Source of the DNA: Bordetella petrii
GTDB lineage: Bacteria > Pseudomonadota > Gammaproteobacteria > Burkholderiales > Burkholderiaceae_B
Length of the DNA stretch: 64,000 bases
Assembly: GCF_017356245.1 (NCBI RefSeq)
Contig: NZ_JAFMZZ010000004.1
Span: 999,163 to 1,063,162, forward strand
Direction of reading: 5' to 3'
The notes under the pieces were generated by a model. That model worked only from the letters and a program-made list of their open reading frames with translations. It was not told the origin of the DNA and made no database searches. Made by a program: the position numbers and the translations under genes. Positions 55,858 through 64,000 of the stretch are shown here, in pieces. The first letter of the stretch is position 1, and each line of letters starts with the position of its first letter.

Positions 55858-56157
55858 GATGTTTTTGGGTCTCCTCGAATGCCGGGCAGGTGCGGCCGCG
55901 CATCGGTGCGATGCGGCGCCGCCGGTCGGCGACAGAACGGATAGCGAGGGTGTGGCTGTGCCGGCGCGTGGCCGCACGTGCGCGCCCTGCTGCGATATAT
56001 GAGCAGGGCCGCGCGAATTTTGTTCCCGCCAATGCATGTATTGACGTGATTCGCGGGCCTAACTGAAAGCCCGCTTAAATCGGTACGTATGCGGGCGCGC
56101 CGAACATGACGGCGCGCTGAACGGCGGCGCGCCGCGGCGCGTTGCGCAACACGGTGT
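55858..56157 (-). other. 300-base region upstream of the NEW3/ABC operon
   Basis: Holds the leader of the NEW3 operon and the 3' side of the MFS gene. Two hairpins are visible: CCCTGCT-N10-AGCAGGG (55985-56008; loop GCGATATATG) and GCGGGC-N10-GCCCGC (56053-56074). The second could terminate MFS transcription; the first overlaps likely promoter sequence. No gene is evident. Confidence 0.5.
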
Positions 56158-57585
56158 TCAGCGCGATGCCGCGGCCAGCGATCGCGGGTGCGTGTCCACC
56201 GCCAGGCACAGCAGGCCCGTCAGCAAGGCCAGCGCGACATGCATGCCGTACACCGGCGTGAAGTCGGCGCGCTGCAGCGTGGCTGCGCCCAGCCACAGTA
56301 CAGTCACCGCCACGCCCATTACCGAACCGATCTGGCGCGTGGCCTGGTTTACCGCGCTGCCCACCGCGTAGTGCCGGGCCGGCAAGCGGCTGACCGCCGC
56401 CGCCGACAGCGCGGGCAGCACCATGCCCACCCCCAGGCCGCTGAGCAGCAGGCCCGGCAACCAGTGGCGCAGGTAGTCGGGCTCGGCGCCGGGCACCAGC
56501 AAGAACCACAGGCCCGCGCAGGCATAGACCAGCGAGCCGCTGGCCAGAAAGGGCCGGTGCCCGTGCCGCGCCGCCAGCCGGCCGGTGATGATCGCGGCGG
56601 GTATCACCAGCAGCGGGCCGGGCGTGATGGCCAGGCCGGCCAGCGGCATGCTGTAGTGCCAGATGCCCATCATGTAGAAGAAGAACGCGAAGAACATCAT
56701 CGCGAATGCCATGCCGAAAGCCAGCGTGGCCAGATTCACGTAGCGGTAGGTGCGATGCTGGAACAGGCTCAGATCGAGCAGCGGCGCCGCCGCGGCGCGC
56801 GCCCACGCGACGAACGCGGCCAGCGCCACCATGCCCGTGGCCGCCGCGGCAAGCAGATCGCCGCGCCGCCACGTGGGCGAGTCGGCCTGCACGATGGCCA
56901 GCGCGATGGCGCCCACGCCCACCATCAGCAGCGCCATGCCGACCAGGTCCAGCGGGCGCCGGGTCTCGGGCCGCGAAGATTCGCGCAGCATGGAAGCGCC
57001 GCGCCACAGCGACACGGCGCCCAGCGGCAGGTTCAGGTAAAACGCCCATTGCCAGCCGGCGCTGTCGGCCACCAGCGAGCCCAGGCTGGGGCCTACGGCG
57101 GCGGCCAGCGCGCTGACCGCGCCCCACATGCTGACCACCACCGCGCGGCGCGCCTGCGGAAAGGCATCCAGCACCAGTGACAGCGATGCCGGCGTCAGCA
57201 GTGCCGCGCCGATGGCCTGCGCGACGCGCGCCAGGATCAGCCATTGCACGCTGCCGGCCAGGCCGCAGGCGGCCGAAGCCGCCAGGAAAATGGCCACGCC
57301 TGTCATGAACACGCGCTTGCGGCCGTGCCGGTCGGCCAGCCCGCCCGACGGTATCAGCATGGTGGCATAGACCACCGTGTAGGCGTTCAGCACCCACGAC
57401 AGATCGGCGGCCGATGCTTCGGGAAAGCCCGCGCGCAACGCGTTGAACGCGGCGAACAGCATGGTGCTGTCCAGCGACACCAGAAACACGGCAATGCTGG
57501 CGATGCAGAAAACCGGCCAGGGGCCGGCGTGGCGCTGCCCTGTGTCGGCCGGGATGGAAGGGGAGGGAGCTGCAGTCGAGTTCAT
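56158..57585 (-). CDS. DHA2-type MFS drug/efflux transporter
   Basis: 475 residues from ATG 57585. About 14 membrane helices; motif A variant GGLADRHGRKRVFM and motif C-like GAALLTPASLSLVL match the drug:proton antiporter-2 branch. The start codon lies inside a perfect palindrome, so a bound TetR would block initiation region and transcription. It is downstream of a TetR gene on the same strand. Confidence 0.9.
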   Translation of the reverse strand: MNSTAAPSPSIPADTGQRHAGPWPVFCIASIAVFLVSLDSTMLFAAFNALRAGFPEASAADLSWVLNAYTVVYATMLIPSGGLADRHGRKRVFMTGVAIFLAASAACGLAGSVQWLILARVAQAIGAALLTPASLSLVLDAFPQARRAVVVSMWGAVSALAAAVGPSLGSLVADSAGWQWAFYLNLPLGAVSLWRGASMLRESSRPETRRPLDLVGMALLMVGVGAIALAIVQADSPTWRRGDLLAAAATGMVALAAFVAWARAAAAPLLDLSLFQHRTYRYVNLATLAFGMAFAMMFFAFFFYMMGIWHYSMPLAGLAITPGPLLVIPAAIITGRLAARHGHRPFLASGSLVYACAGLWFLLVPGAEPDYLRHWLPGLLLSGLGVGMVLPALSAAAVSRLPARHYAVGSAVNQATRQIGSVMGVAVTVLWLGAATLQRADFTPVYGMHVALALLTGLLCLAVDTHPRSLAAASR

Positions 57586-57601
57586 ATGATGATCATCATA
57601 T
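57584..57601. promoter_or_regulatory. TetR operator copy 1 (before and over MFS start)
   Basis: ATATGATGATCATCATAT, a perfect 18-base palindrome whose end contains the MFS ATG. It lies between tetR and the MFS gene. Confidence 0.7.
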
Positions 57602-57641
57602 TTTTGGGTGAAGGAAAACACGGCGGGCAAACCTGGATACG

Positions 57642-58247
57642 TCAGGCGCCGCGGTGTGGCGAGGAATGGGCGTATTGGTTCAGCAGCACCTGGCGGCAAC
57701 TGGACAGCACGGCCTTGCCTTCGGCGCCGCCCAGCGCGCGGGCCATTTGCAGCGCGCCGACCAGCGTGCCGGCCACGGCGTGGGCCTGTTCGGGCGTGGC
57801 CTCGGGCATGGCCTGGCGCACCCGCTGCATCAGCGCGCGCACGCGTTCGCGCGAGGCATCGCGCACCGGCGCGGCCTGGCGCGGCATTTCCGACAATAGC
57901 GCGGCTACCGGGCAGCCGCGCTCGGGGGCGGCCAGGTGCGCATCGGACAGATACGATTCGACCAGCGCGCGCAAGGGGTGGATGCCCAGGCGTGCCTGGG
58001 CGTCCTGGTGCCGCGCCAGCCGTTCGGCGCTTTCCTGGCCGGCGCGTTCGACGGCGGCGGCCAGCATGGCATCGCGCGAGGGAAAGTGCGCATAAAAGCC
58101 GCCGTGGGTCAGGCCGGCTTCCTGCATGATGTCGGCCACGCCCGCGCCGCCATAGCCGCCGCGGCGGATGGCGCGCGCCGCGGTTTGCAGGATGCGGTCA
58201 TGGGTGAGCTGTTTGCGGCTGGGCTGGGTGGCCATGGCATGAACCAT
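57642..58247 (-). CDS. TetR-family repressor
   Basis: 201 residues from ATG 58247; ATG 58235 would remove four residues. HTH at about residues 15-60 (DRILQTAARAIRRGGYGGAGVADIMQEAGLTHGGFYAHFPSR) is of the TetR type. The C-terminal domain carries the ligand pocket. It shares an 18-base operator upstream of itself and of the downstream MFS gene, indicating autoregulated repression relieved by an efflux substrate. Confidence 0.92.
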   Translation of the reverse strand: MVHAMATQPSRKQLTHDRILQTAARAIRRGGYGGAGVADIMQEAGLTHGGFYAHFPSRDAMLAAAVERAGQESAERLARHQDAQARLGIHPLRALVESYLSDAHLAAPERGCPVAALLSEMPRQAAPVRDASRERVRALMQRVRQAMPEATPEQAHAVAGTLVGALQMARALGGAEGKAVLSSCRQVLLNQYAHSSPHRGA

Positions 58248-58249
58248 TT

Positions 58250-58267
58250 ATATGATGGTCATCATAT
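58250..58267. promoter_or_regulatory. TetR operator copy 2 (upstream of tetR)
   Basis: ATATGATGGTCATCATAT: same arms as copy 1 (perfect 8-base), with GT instead of AT at the centre. Three bases before the tetR start codon. Confidence 0.7.
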
Positions 58268-58401
58268 TATTGAGACCGCACCGGTGCTGTCAAGGCGCGC
58301 CGCGCGCCTGGCGCCGGCAGGCGCTCAGCCGCCGGCCGTAGCGGGCCTGATTCAAATGCACAAGCCTGTTACATCGTTTCTTGTTACCCTTCTGGGCGAG
58401 G

Positions 58402-59166
58402 ATGTTCCCGGTCCCCGCCTTTCATACCGATACGCTGTCAGTGCCTGTTATCTCGACCCTACCCGTTTCTTCCGCGGCGCCGCGCCGCCCCTGGGCCACG
58501 GCCGCATGGCGCCGGGCCGGCGCCGTGCTGTGCGCCAGCCTGGCCATGCTGCTGGCGGCGTGCAGTTCCACCAAGGTGGGGCCGGGGTCTTACCGCGTGC
58601 AGTCGGGCGATACCCTGAGCAAGATCGCGCGCGAGCACAATACCAGCGTGGCGGAGCTCATGCGCCTGAACAACCTGTCCAACCCCAATCGCATCAGCAA
58701 GGGGCAGGTGCTGCGGGTCAATGCCAAGGGCTCCGCCGCTTCCGCGTCCAGCGCCAGCAGCCCGCCGCCGTCGGCGGCGGCGTCGGCCGCCGCTGTGCGC
58801 GGCATCAAGCTGGTATGGCCGGCCGACGGCACCGTCACGCACCGCTACAACGGCAGTTCGTCGAAGGGCATCACCATCGTCAATAAAACCGGCACGCCGG
58901 TGCGGGCCGCCGCCGCGGGCAGCGTGGTGTACGCCGGCAACCGCCTGCGCGGCTATGGCAACCTGGTCATCGTGCAGCATGCCGACCACTTCCTCAGCAT
59001 CTACGCCCACAACAACAGAATGCTGGTCAAAGAAGGCCAGAAAGTTTCGCAGGGCCAGCAGATCGCCGAGATGGGCAGCACCGACCGCAGCGGCCCCGGC
59101 CTGTACTTCGAGCTGCGCTACCGCGGCAAGCCGGTAGACCCATCGGGCGCCTTGCCGCCGCGCTGA
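58402..59166 (+). CDS. NlpD-like LysM/LytM lipoprotein
   Basis: 254 residues from ATG 58402 with GGCGAGG upstream. Lipobox (LAMLLAAC), LysM domain (YRVQSGDTLSKIAREHNTSVAELMRLNN), then an Ala/Ser-rich linker and a peptidase M23/LytM domain. The zinc-binding His/Asp of active M23 enzymes is absent in the first motif (VTHRYNGSSSKGITIV), so it is probably a catalytically inactive amidase activator of the EnvC/NlpD type in cell division. Outer-membrane lipoprotein, facing periplasm. Confidence 0.85.
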   Translation: MFPVPAFHTDTLSVPVISTLPVSSAAPRRPWATAAWRRAGAVLCASLAMLLAACSSTKVGPGSYRVQSGDTLSKIAREHNTSVAELMRLNNLSNPNRISKGQVLRVNAKGSAASASSASSPPPSAAASAAAVRGIKLVWPADGTVTHRYNGSSSKGITIVNKTGTPVRAAAAGSVVYAGNRLRGYGNLVIVQHADHFLSIYAHNNRMLVKEGQKVSQGQQIAEMGSTDRSGPGLYFELRYRGKPVDPSGALPPR

Positions 59167-59176
59167 GGCCGGCGCG

Positions 59177-60091
59177 TTACGCCGCCGCGAAGCCCGGCAG
59201 CGTGGGCAGGCGCCGCGCCACGAAATCGATGAACAGGCGCGCGCGCAGCGGCTGGTAGCGCCGCGACGGATACAGCAGATGCGCCTGCTGCGGCGCCGCC
59301 TGCCAATCGGGCAGCACGCGCAGCAGCCGGCCGTCGGCCACCATGTCGTGCACCAGCCAGGCCGGCACCAGGCCCAGCCCGGCGCCCAGCATGATGCTTT
59401 CACGAACGGCCAGCGCGCTGTTGACGCGATAGCGGCTGGGCACTTGCACCGCCTGCGCCGCGCCGGCACCGTCGAGCCGACCGAGCTCGATGGTGTCGCC
59501 GCTGCCCAGCCATGCAAAGCGCACCTGCCGGCAGGCGGCCAGGTCGGTGGGCGCACGAATGGCCGGCCGGCCCTGCAAGTACGCGGGAGCGGCCACCAGG
59601 TAGCGCGGCGAATGGGCGATGCGGCGCGCCACCGCATGCGGCGGCAGCGTCGTGCCCAGCCGCAGCGCCACGTCCATGCCTTCTTCCACCAGGTCGACAT
59701 AGCGGTCGTTCAGGATGAGCTCGACTTCGATGTCGGGGTACTGCGCCATGAATTCGTGCACCAGTCCGTTCAGGCGCAGTTCGCCCACCGCCAGCGCGGA
59801 ATTCACCCGCAGCAGGCCCTGGGGCTTTTCGGTAAGGCCGCGCGCATCGGCCACGGCTTCGCCATACTCCTCCAGCACGCGGGTGGCGTGCTGGTAAAAA
59901 CGGCGGCCCTGTTCGGTCAGGGCCAGCGTGGTGGTAGAGCGCTCGAACAGCCGCACGCCCAACTGGCGTTCCAGTCCGGCTACCCATTTGCTGAGCGTGG
60001 GTTGGCCGATGCCGGCTTCGCGGGCGGCGGCCGACAGCGTGCCCAGTTCGGTGGCGCGCACAAAGGCCCGCATGGCCTGCAAGGTATCCAT
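59177..60091 (-). CDS. LysR-family regulator
   Basis: 304 residues. LysR HTH (MDTLQAMRAFVRATELGTLS, GIGQPTLSKWVAGLERQLG) and effector domain. Divergent from an SGNH-type esterase across 114 bases; the start is four bases from a perfect palindrome. Likely controls the esterase gene. Confidence 0.9.
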   Translation of the reverse strand: MDTLQAMRAFVRATELGTLSAAAREAGIGQPTLSKWVAGLERQLGVRLFERSTTTLALTEQGRRFYQHATRVLEEYGEAVADARGLTEKPQGLLRVNSALAVGELRLNGLVHEFMAQYPDIEVELILNDRYVDLVEEGMDVALRLGTTLPPHAVARRIAHSPRYLVAAPAYLQGRPAIRAPTDLAACRQVRFAWLGSGDTIELGRLDGAGAAQAVQVPSRYRVNSALAVRESIMLGAGLGLVPAWLVHDMVADGRLLRVLPDWQAAPQQAHLLYPSRRYQPLRARLFIDFVARRLPTLPGFAAA

Positions 60092-60094
60092 GTC

Positions 60095-60109
60095 ATTCCA
60101 TATTGGAAT
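60095..60109. promoter_or_regulatory. Perfect LysR-type palindrome
   Basis: ATTCCA-TAT-TGGAAT (15 bases) with T-N11-A spacing, 4 bases before the LysR start codon, in the divergent promoter with the esterase. Confidence 0.55.
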
Positions 60110-60205
60110 TAGCTGTAGTCGATTCTAGTGGCTACCGCGTAAAAATTGAATGACCTATCTTGGCGTCCTGGCGCGTTGGCGCGCCGTTCAAACCCAGGAA
60201 CCCTT

Positions 60206-61501
60206 ATGCTTTTCACTCTGCTTTTGTCGCGCCGGGCGCCCGCCCGCCGGTGGCTGGCCGGCCTGGCCGCCATGGCTGCGCTGGCTGGCGGCGCAGCCCG
60301 CGCCGATGCGCCTGTTCCCGCCTGGAGCCCCTCGTGGATGGCCAGTCCCCAGCCGACGTGGGCCTCTGGCTTTGCCCTGCCCACCCAGGTGCCCCAGCGC
60401 CTGCATGACAGCACGGTGCGCGAAGTGGCCCGGCTGAGCATTGGCGGCCCGCGCTTGCGGGTGCTGCTGTCCAACGCCTATGGCAAAGCCCCGCTGCGGG
60501 TCGGGGCGGCCAGCGTGGCCCTGCCGGCGGGCCAGGGCCCGGCCATTTTGCCGGCATCGTTGCGGCCGCTGACTTTCGGCGGGCAGGCCTCGGTGCTGAT
60601 CCCCGCGGGGGCGCAGGTGCTGAGCGACCCTGCTGATCTGCCGGTGCGGCCGCTGGGCCATGTGGCGGTCAGCATCTACCTGCCCGACGATACGCCGCTG
60701 CGCACCTTCCACTGGGAAGGACGCCGCGATGCCTGGCTGGCGGCCGGCAATGCAACTACCCAGGCCCGCCTGGCGCCCACGGCCACGCTCAGCGCGCACT
60801 TGCTGCTGGCCGAAGTCCGCGTGCAAACCGATGTCCCCGCGCCGGTGGTGGTGGCGTTGGGCGACTCGATCACCGACGGCGCGGGGTCGACGCCGGGAGC
60901 CGACCGGCGCTGGCCCGACTTCCTGGCGGCGCGGCTGGCGCCCGGGGGCACGGCAGTGCTGAACGCCGGCATCTCGGGCGCGCGCCTGCTGCAGGACGGC
61001 ATGGGCGCCAGCGCGCTGGCGCGGCTCGACCGCGATGTGCTGGCGCACCGCAACGTGCAGGCCATGATCGTGCTGCTGGGCATCAACGACATCAGCTGGC
61101 CCGGCAGCGCCTTCGTGCCCGATGGCAGGCCGCCCGGCCTGCCGGACCTGATCGCCGGCTATCGCCAGTTGATCGCCCAGGCGCACGCGCGCGGCGTGCG
61201 CGTCATCGGCGTGACGCTGACTCCATTCCAGGGCGCGCTGGAAGGCACCCCGATCACGGGCTACTACAGCCCCGCCAAAGACCGCCTGCGGCAGGCGCTG
61301 AACCAATGGATACGCGACAGCGGCGAATTCGACGCCGTGGTGGATGCCGACGCCGCACTGCGCGACCCCGCGGCTCCATCCCGCATGCTGCCGCGCTTCG
61401 ATTCAGGCGACCACCTGCACCCCGGCGACGCCGGCTACCAGGCGCTGGCCCGGGCCGTCGACACCGCCACGCTGCTCAGCCGCCTTCCATATGCGCGATG
61501 A
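60206..61501 (+). CDS. Secreted SGNH/GDSL-family hydrolase
   Basis: 431 residues from ATG 60206 (AGGA at 60196). Signal peptide RRWLAGLAAMAALAGGAARA. SGNH blocks are intact: GDSITDG (Ser), GISG, GINDI (Asn) and D-x-H in SGDHLHPGDAGY (catalytic His). It is periplasmic or secreted; esterase/acetylhydrolase function is probable, substrate unknown. The 3' end overlaps the convergent MarR gene by 26 bases. Confidence 0.9.
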   Translation: MLFTLLLSRRAPARRWLAGLAAMAALAGGAARADAPVPAWSPSWMASPQPTWASGFALPTQVPQRLHDSTVREVARLSIGGPRLRVLLSNAYGKAPLRVGAASVALPAGQGPAILPASLRPLTFGGQASVLIPAGAQVLSDPADLPVRPLGHVAVSIYLPDDTPLRTFHWEGRRDAWLAAGNATTQARLAPTATLSAHLLLAEVRVQTDVPAPVVVALGDSITDGAGSTPGADRRWPDFLAARLAPGGTAVLNAGISGARLLQDGMGASALARLDRDVLAHRNVQAMIVLLGINDISWPGSAFVPDGRPPGLPDLIAGYRQLIAQAHARGVRVIGVTLTPFQGALEGTPITGYYSPAKDRLRQALNQWIRDSGEFDAVVDADAALRDPAAPSRMLPRFDSGDHLHPGDAGYQALARAVDTATLLSRLPYAR

Positions 61502-61934
61502 TCCGATCCAGCATCGCCCCGAACTGCGCCTGCTCGCGCTCGCTGAGGCAGCCGAAGATCTCGTCATTGCGGCGCGCAATCAGCGCCACGATCTGCTCAT
61601 AGCGCGCCTGGCCCGCGCCGGTGGGCGCCAGCAGCACGCCGCGCGCATCGTTCTCGCAGGCTTGCTTGCTGACCAGTCCGCGGTCCACCAGGGCCTGCGC
61701 CGAGCGGCTGGCCTGGCCCTTGTTCAGGTTGGCGGCGCGCGCCAGCTCATTCACCGATAGCGGCGCATAGCGGCCGATGGCCGCCAGGCAGCGCGCTTCG
61801 CCCAGCGGCAGGCCGCAGGTTTCCTGGTACGCCCGGTTGGAGTCGCGGTCGGAAATCTTGTTGACCACGTGCATCCGGTAGGTCAGGAAGCGTTCGAGGG
61901 CGGGCAGGGCATCGCCGGAAGGTTCAGTGGGCAT
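61476..61934 (-). CDS. MarR-family transcriptional regulator
   Basis: 152 residues from ATG 61934. Winged HTH of MarR type (PLSVNELARAANLNKGQASRSAQALVDRGLV, then wing DARGVLLAPTGAG). It is 29 bases from the end of the preceding Bug gene on the same strand, and probably reads an aromatic acid. Convergent overlap with the esterase gene. Confidence 0.92.
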   Translation of the reverse strand: MPTEPSGDALPALERFLTYRMHVVNKISDRDSNRAYQETCGLPLGEARCLAAIGRYAPLSVNELARAANLNKGQASRSAQALVDRGLVSKQACENDARGVLLAPTGAGQARYEQIVALIARRNDEIFGCLSEREQAQFGAMLDRIIAHMEGG

Positions 61935-61963
61935 AGGGGCGGCGGGCCGGGCCCGCCATCGAA

Positions 61964-62932
61964 TCAGTTGACGGTGATCTTGCTGTCGCGAATGACCTTG
62001 CCCCACTTCTCGCGCTCGGCCGCGGCATAAGCCGTCATTTCCTGGGGCGTGCTGGGAATGGCTTCCAGTCCCATGGACTTGAACTTCTCGCGCACCTCGG
62101 CCGAGTCCAGCGCGCCGCGCAGGGCCGTGTTCAGGCGGTCGACAATGGCGTCGGACGTGCCCTTGGGCACCAGCAGCCCTTGCCAGGCATAGGCTTCGAA
62201 ATCCTTCAGGCCCAGTTCGATCAGGGTGGGCGTGTCGGGCATCGATTCCAGCCGCTTGGCGCTGGCCACCGCGATGGCGCGCAGCCGCCCCGACTTGATG
62301 TATTGCTGGCCAGTGGCCGAATCGACGAACATCATGGGCACCTGGCCGCCGATCACGTCCTGCACGGCGGGCGCCGCGCCGCGATAGGGCACGTGCACCA
62401 GGTTCAGCCCGGTGCGCAGGCGGAACAGCTCGGTGGCCAGGTGGTGCGGGCTGCCCGAGCCCGGGGTGGCGTAATCCACGCCCTTGGCCTGCGATTTGAC
62501 CCAGGCCGCGAGCTCGTCCAGCGTCTTGGCCGGCACCGACGGGTTCACCACCAGGATCATGGCGAAGCGCGCCATCAGGCCCACCGATTTCAAATCGGTG
62601 GCGGGGTCGTACGACAGCTTGGGGTACAGCGCCGGGTTGGCGGCCAGGGTGGCGGTGTCGCCGGACAGCATGGTGTAGCCGTCGGGCTGGGCGCGCGCGA
62701 CATAGTCGGCGCCGATCGCGGTGGCGGCCCCCGGCTTGTTGGCGATGACCAGCGGCTGGCCGAGCGACGTGGTCATTTTTTCGGCCAGGGTGCGGGCCAC
62801 GATGTCAGTGCCCCCGCCGGCCGGATAGGGCACTACCCATTCGATGGCGCGGGCGGGGTAGTCGGCGGCCTGCGCTTGCAGCGCACCGGCGGCCAGCAAC
62901 AGGGCGGCGGCCGCTTTCAGGTAACGGTTCAT
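61964..62932 (-). CDS. Bug-family periplasmic solute receptor
   Basis: 322 residues from ATG 62932 with GGAGA upstream. Signal peptide (YLKAAAALLLAAGALQAQAA) and Bug core (RAIEWVVPYPAGGGTDI, LVIANKPGAA, VPYRGAAPAVQDV). It lies downstream of a FAD monooxygenase and DUF2783 gene and before marR on the same strand, so it probably binds an aromatic acid hydroxylated by that enzyme. Confidence 0.92.
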   Translation of the reverse strand: MNRYLKAAAALLLAAGALQAQAADYPARAIEWVVPYPAGGGTDIVARTLAEKMTTSLGQPLVIANKPGAATAIGADYVARAQPDGYTMLSGDTATLAANPALYPKLSYDPATDLKSVGLMARFAMILVVNPSVPAKTLDELAAWVKSQAKGVDYATPGSGSPHHLATELFRLRTGLNLVHVPYRGAAPAVQDVIGGQVPMMFVDSATGQQYIKSGRLRAIAVASAKRLESMPDTPTLIELGLKDFEAYAWQGLLVPKGTSDAIVDRLNTALRGALDSAEVREKFKSMGLEAIPSTPQEMTAYAAAEREKWGKVIRDSKITVN

Positions 62933-63010
62933 GAATTGTCTCTCCGTGTTGTGGGTACAGCGTTCTTGGCAATGAATACAGCAAACAGGGTACGGCAAAT
63001 GCCGGCGCGG

Positions 63011-63190
63011 TCAGGCCCGCAGGGCGTGTTCGGCCTGCTCGATCAGGGCCAGCACCGGCGCGGCCTCGTCCTGCCGGCTGATCAGCGACAGGCACAGGGC
63101 CGACAGGAACAGGGGGGCCCGGGCTTCGCCCACGCGCGTCAGGGCCTGCGCCAATTGCGTATAAGCCAGGTCCAGGTCGGATTCAGTCAT
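63011..63190 (-). CDS. Small DUF2783-type protein, 59 residues
   Basis: A predominantly helical peptide ([33 protein letters not shown]) resembling DUF2783 proteins that sit beside FAD-dependent aromatic monooxygenases. Its ATG overlaps the monooxygenase end by 8 bases, so the two are translationally coupled; perhaps an auxiliary subunit. Confidence 0.7.
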   Translation of the reverse strand: MTESDLDLAYTQLAQALTRVGEARAPLFLSALCLSLISRQDEAAPVLALIEQAEHALRA

Positions 63191-64000
63191 GGCGGGGCTC
63201 CTGCGTAGGTGGATGATAAGGCGTAAGCGCGCGCCGGACAGCCGGCATGTCGTCTTGCCGCCAGCGGCCCAGCACATAGCCGTCGGGCCGGATGGCGTAC
63301 AGCGTGCCGGCCCGCGCGCCGTAACGTTCGTATGCCTGGCCGTCGGCATCGTGCAGCGCCGCGCCGGCGCCGCAGCCGATGCGCAGCACGCGCAGCGGCG
63401 TTGCCGCGCGCGTCAGGTCGTCCAGCTGCGCCACGGCGGCGGGGTCGCAATCGAAAGCCAGCAGCGTGAATGCGCCGCCGAAGTATTCGGTCAGGTGGCG
63501 GGCCGCGCCCGCCTGGCGCAGCAGGGCCTCGGGCGCGGGTTGGCCCGGCGCGGCCTGCGGGCCGGCCTCGGGCAGGCCATCGGCGGCGTTCAGCGCCGAG
63601 CCTTCGTATGAAATCGCCGACGACTGGCGCGGGTTGATCAGCGAACGCACGCTCGCGTCGGCCAGCGACAGGCGCAGCGCGGCCTCGCGCAGCAGGCGGA
63701 AGCCATAGTCGGGCGGGGCCATGAATTCCGTGCTTTTCGCGCCATAGCCCAGGTTCTGGCGGGTGGCATGCACGCGTTCCTGGCTGTAGGTGTCCAGCAG
63801 CGCATCGCCGGCGTGGCCCCGCACTACCCAGGCCAGCTTCCAGGCCAGGTTGCCGGCATCGTCCAGGCCCGAATTCAGGCCGCGCACGCCGAATATCGGC
63901 ACCAGGTGGCCGGCGTCGCCGGCAAACAGCACGCGTCCGTGGCGGTAGCTGTCCAGCGTCAGGCATTTGGCGTTGTACATCGAGATCCACAACGGCTTCC
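63183..64000 (-). CDS. FAD-dependent aromatic monooxygenase, C-terminal part (5' end beyond window)
   Basis: About 272 C-terminal residues are in view; the N-terminal FAD-binding domain lies beyond the edge. The visible [27 protein letters not shown] is the conserved FAD/GDA-H motif of flavin hydroxylases of the MhpA/TfdB/PheA group, and the C-terminal thioredoxin-like domain follows. It probably hydroxylates an aromatic acid or phenol. Same-strand order monooxygenase, DUF2783, Bug, MarR suggests one module. Confidence 0.85.
   Translation of the reverse strand, partial: KPLWISMYNAKCLTLDSYRHGRVLFAGDAGHLVPIFGVRGLNSGLDDAGNLAWKLAWVVRGHAGDALLDTYSQERVHATRQNLGYGAKSTEFMAPPDYGFRLLREAALRLSLADASVRSLINPRQSSAISYEGSALNAADGLPEAGPQAAPGQPAPEALLRQAGAARHLTEYFGGAFTLLAFDCDPAAVAQLDDLTRAATPLRVLRIGCGAGAALHDADGQAYERYGARAGTLYAIRPDGYVLGRWRQDDMPAVRRALTPYHPPTQEPRHD

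Overview
The window is very GC-rich, gene-dense betaproteobacterial DNA. Six Bug-family periplasmic solute receptors stand alone, without their TctA/TctB membrane partners. Together with many LysR/IclR regulators and aromatic/CoA-thioester catabolic genes, this points to Alcaligenaceae of the Bordetella/Achromobacter type. Genus is inferred from gene content and protein style only. I see no rRNA, tRNA, CRISPR array, insertion sequence, integrase or phage gene; composition looks chromosomal throughout.

Layout. (1) 1-9.4 kb, aromatic catabolism: a Rieske oxygenase cut by the window edge with a Bug receptor; protocatechuate 3,4-dioxygenase pcaHG with divergent pcaQ; a Bug-pcaB-pcaC operon with a divergent LysR gene; another Bug receptor. 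(2) 9.4-12.5 kb: a TfdA/TauD-like dioxygenase, an IclR regulator and an orphan LytS-like sensor kinase. (3) 12.5-21 kb: a divergent CoA-thioester locus. Two CaiB/BaiF CoA transferases and an AcuI-like reductase run leftward; IclR regulator, acyl-CoA dehydrogenase, Bug receptor, nitronate monooxygenase-like protein and enoyl-CoA hydratase run rightward. (4) 21-26 kb: a RES/Xre toxin-antitoxin pair with clear operators, YjbQ, an RraA-like protein, an AGCS amino-acid/sodium symporter and a FUSC membrane protein. (5) 26-30 kb: a three-subunit membrane-bound dehydrogenase (cytochrome c, GMC flavoprotein, Tat-exported small subunit). (6) 30-36.4 kb: a DUF1615 lipoprotein, trehalose synthesis otsB-otsA, a branched-chain amino acid-type binding protein and an alpha/beta hydrolase.

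(7) 36.4-41.6 kb: an FMN L-lactate dehydrogenase-like enzyme, two convergent paralogous LysR genes, a Bug receptor and a 3-hydroxyisobutyrate dehydrogenase-like enzyme. (8) 41.9-51.8 kb: a same-strand run of M81 (MlrC-like) metallopeptidase, complete five-gene peptide-type ABC importer, ornithine cyclodeaminase-family protein and an amidase with an unusual C-terminal domain. This is the best candidate here for an uncharacterised uptake-and-hydrolysis system. (9) 51.8-56 kb: a phosphoribosyltransferase-HAD fusion, and an operon of NEW3-domain membrane protein, ABC ATPase and ABC-2 permease. (10) 56-64 kb: a TetR/MFS efflux cassette with twin perfect operators, an NlpD-like LysM/LytM lipoprotein, LysR with a divergent SGNH esterase, MarR, a sixth Bug receptor, a DUF2783 peptide and a truncated FAD monooxygenase.

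The theme is scavenging of organic acids, aromatics and amide/peptide compounds, organised as small modules of receptor, enzymes and dedicated regulator. Several divergent regulator promoters carry palindromes that read as operators.
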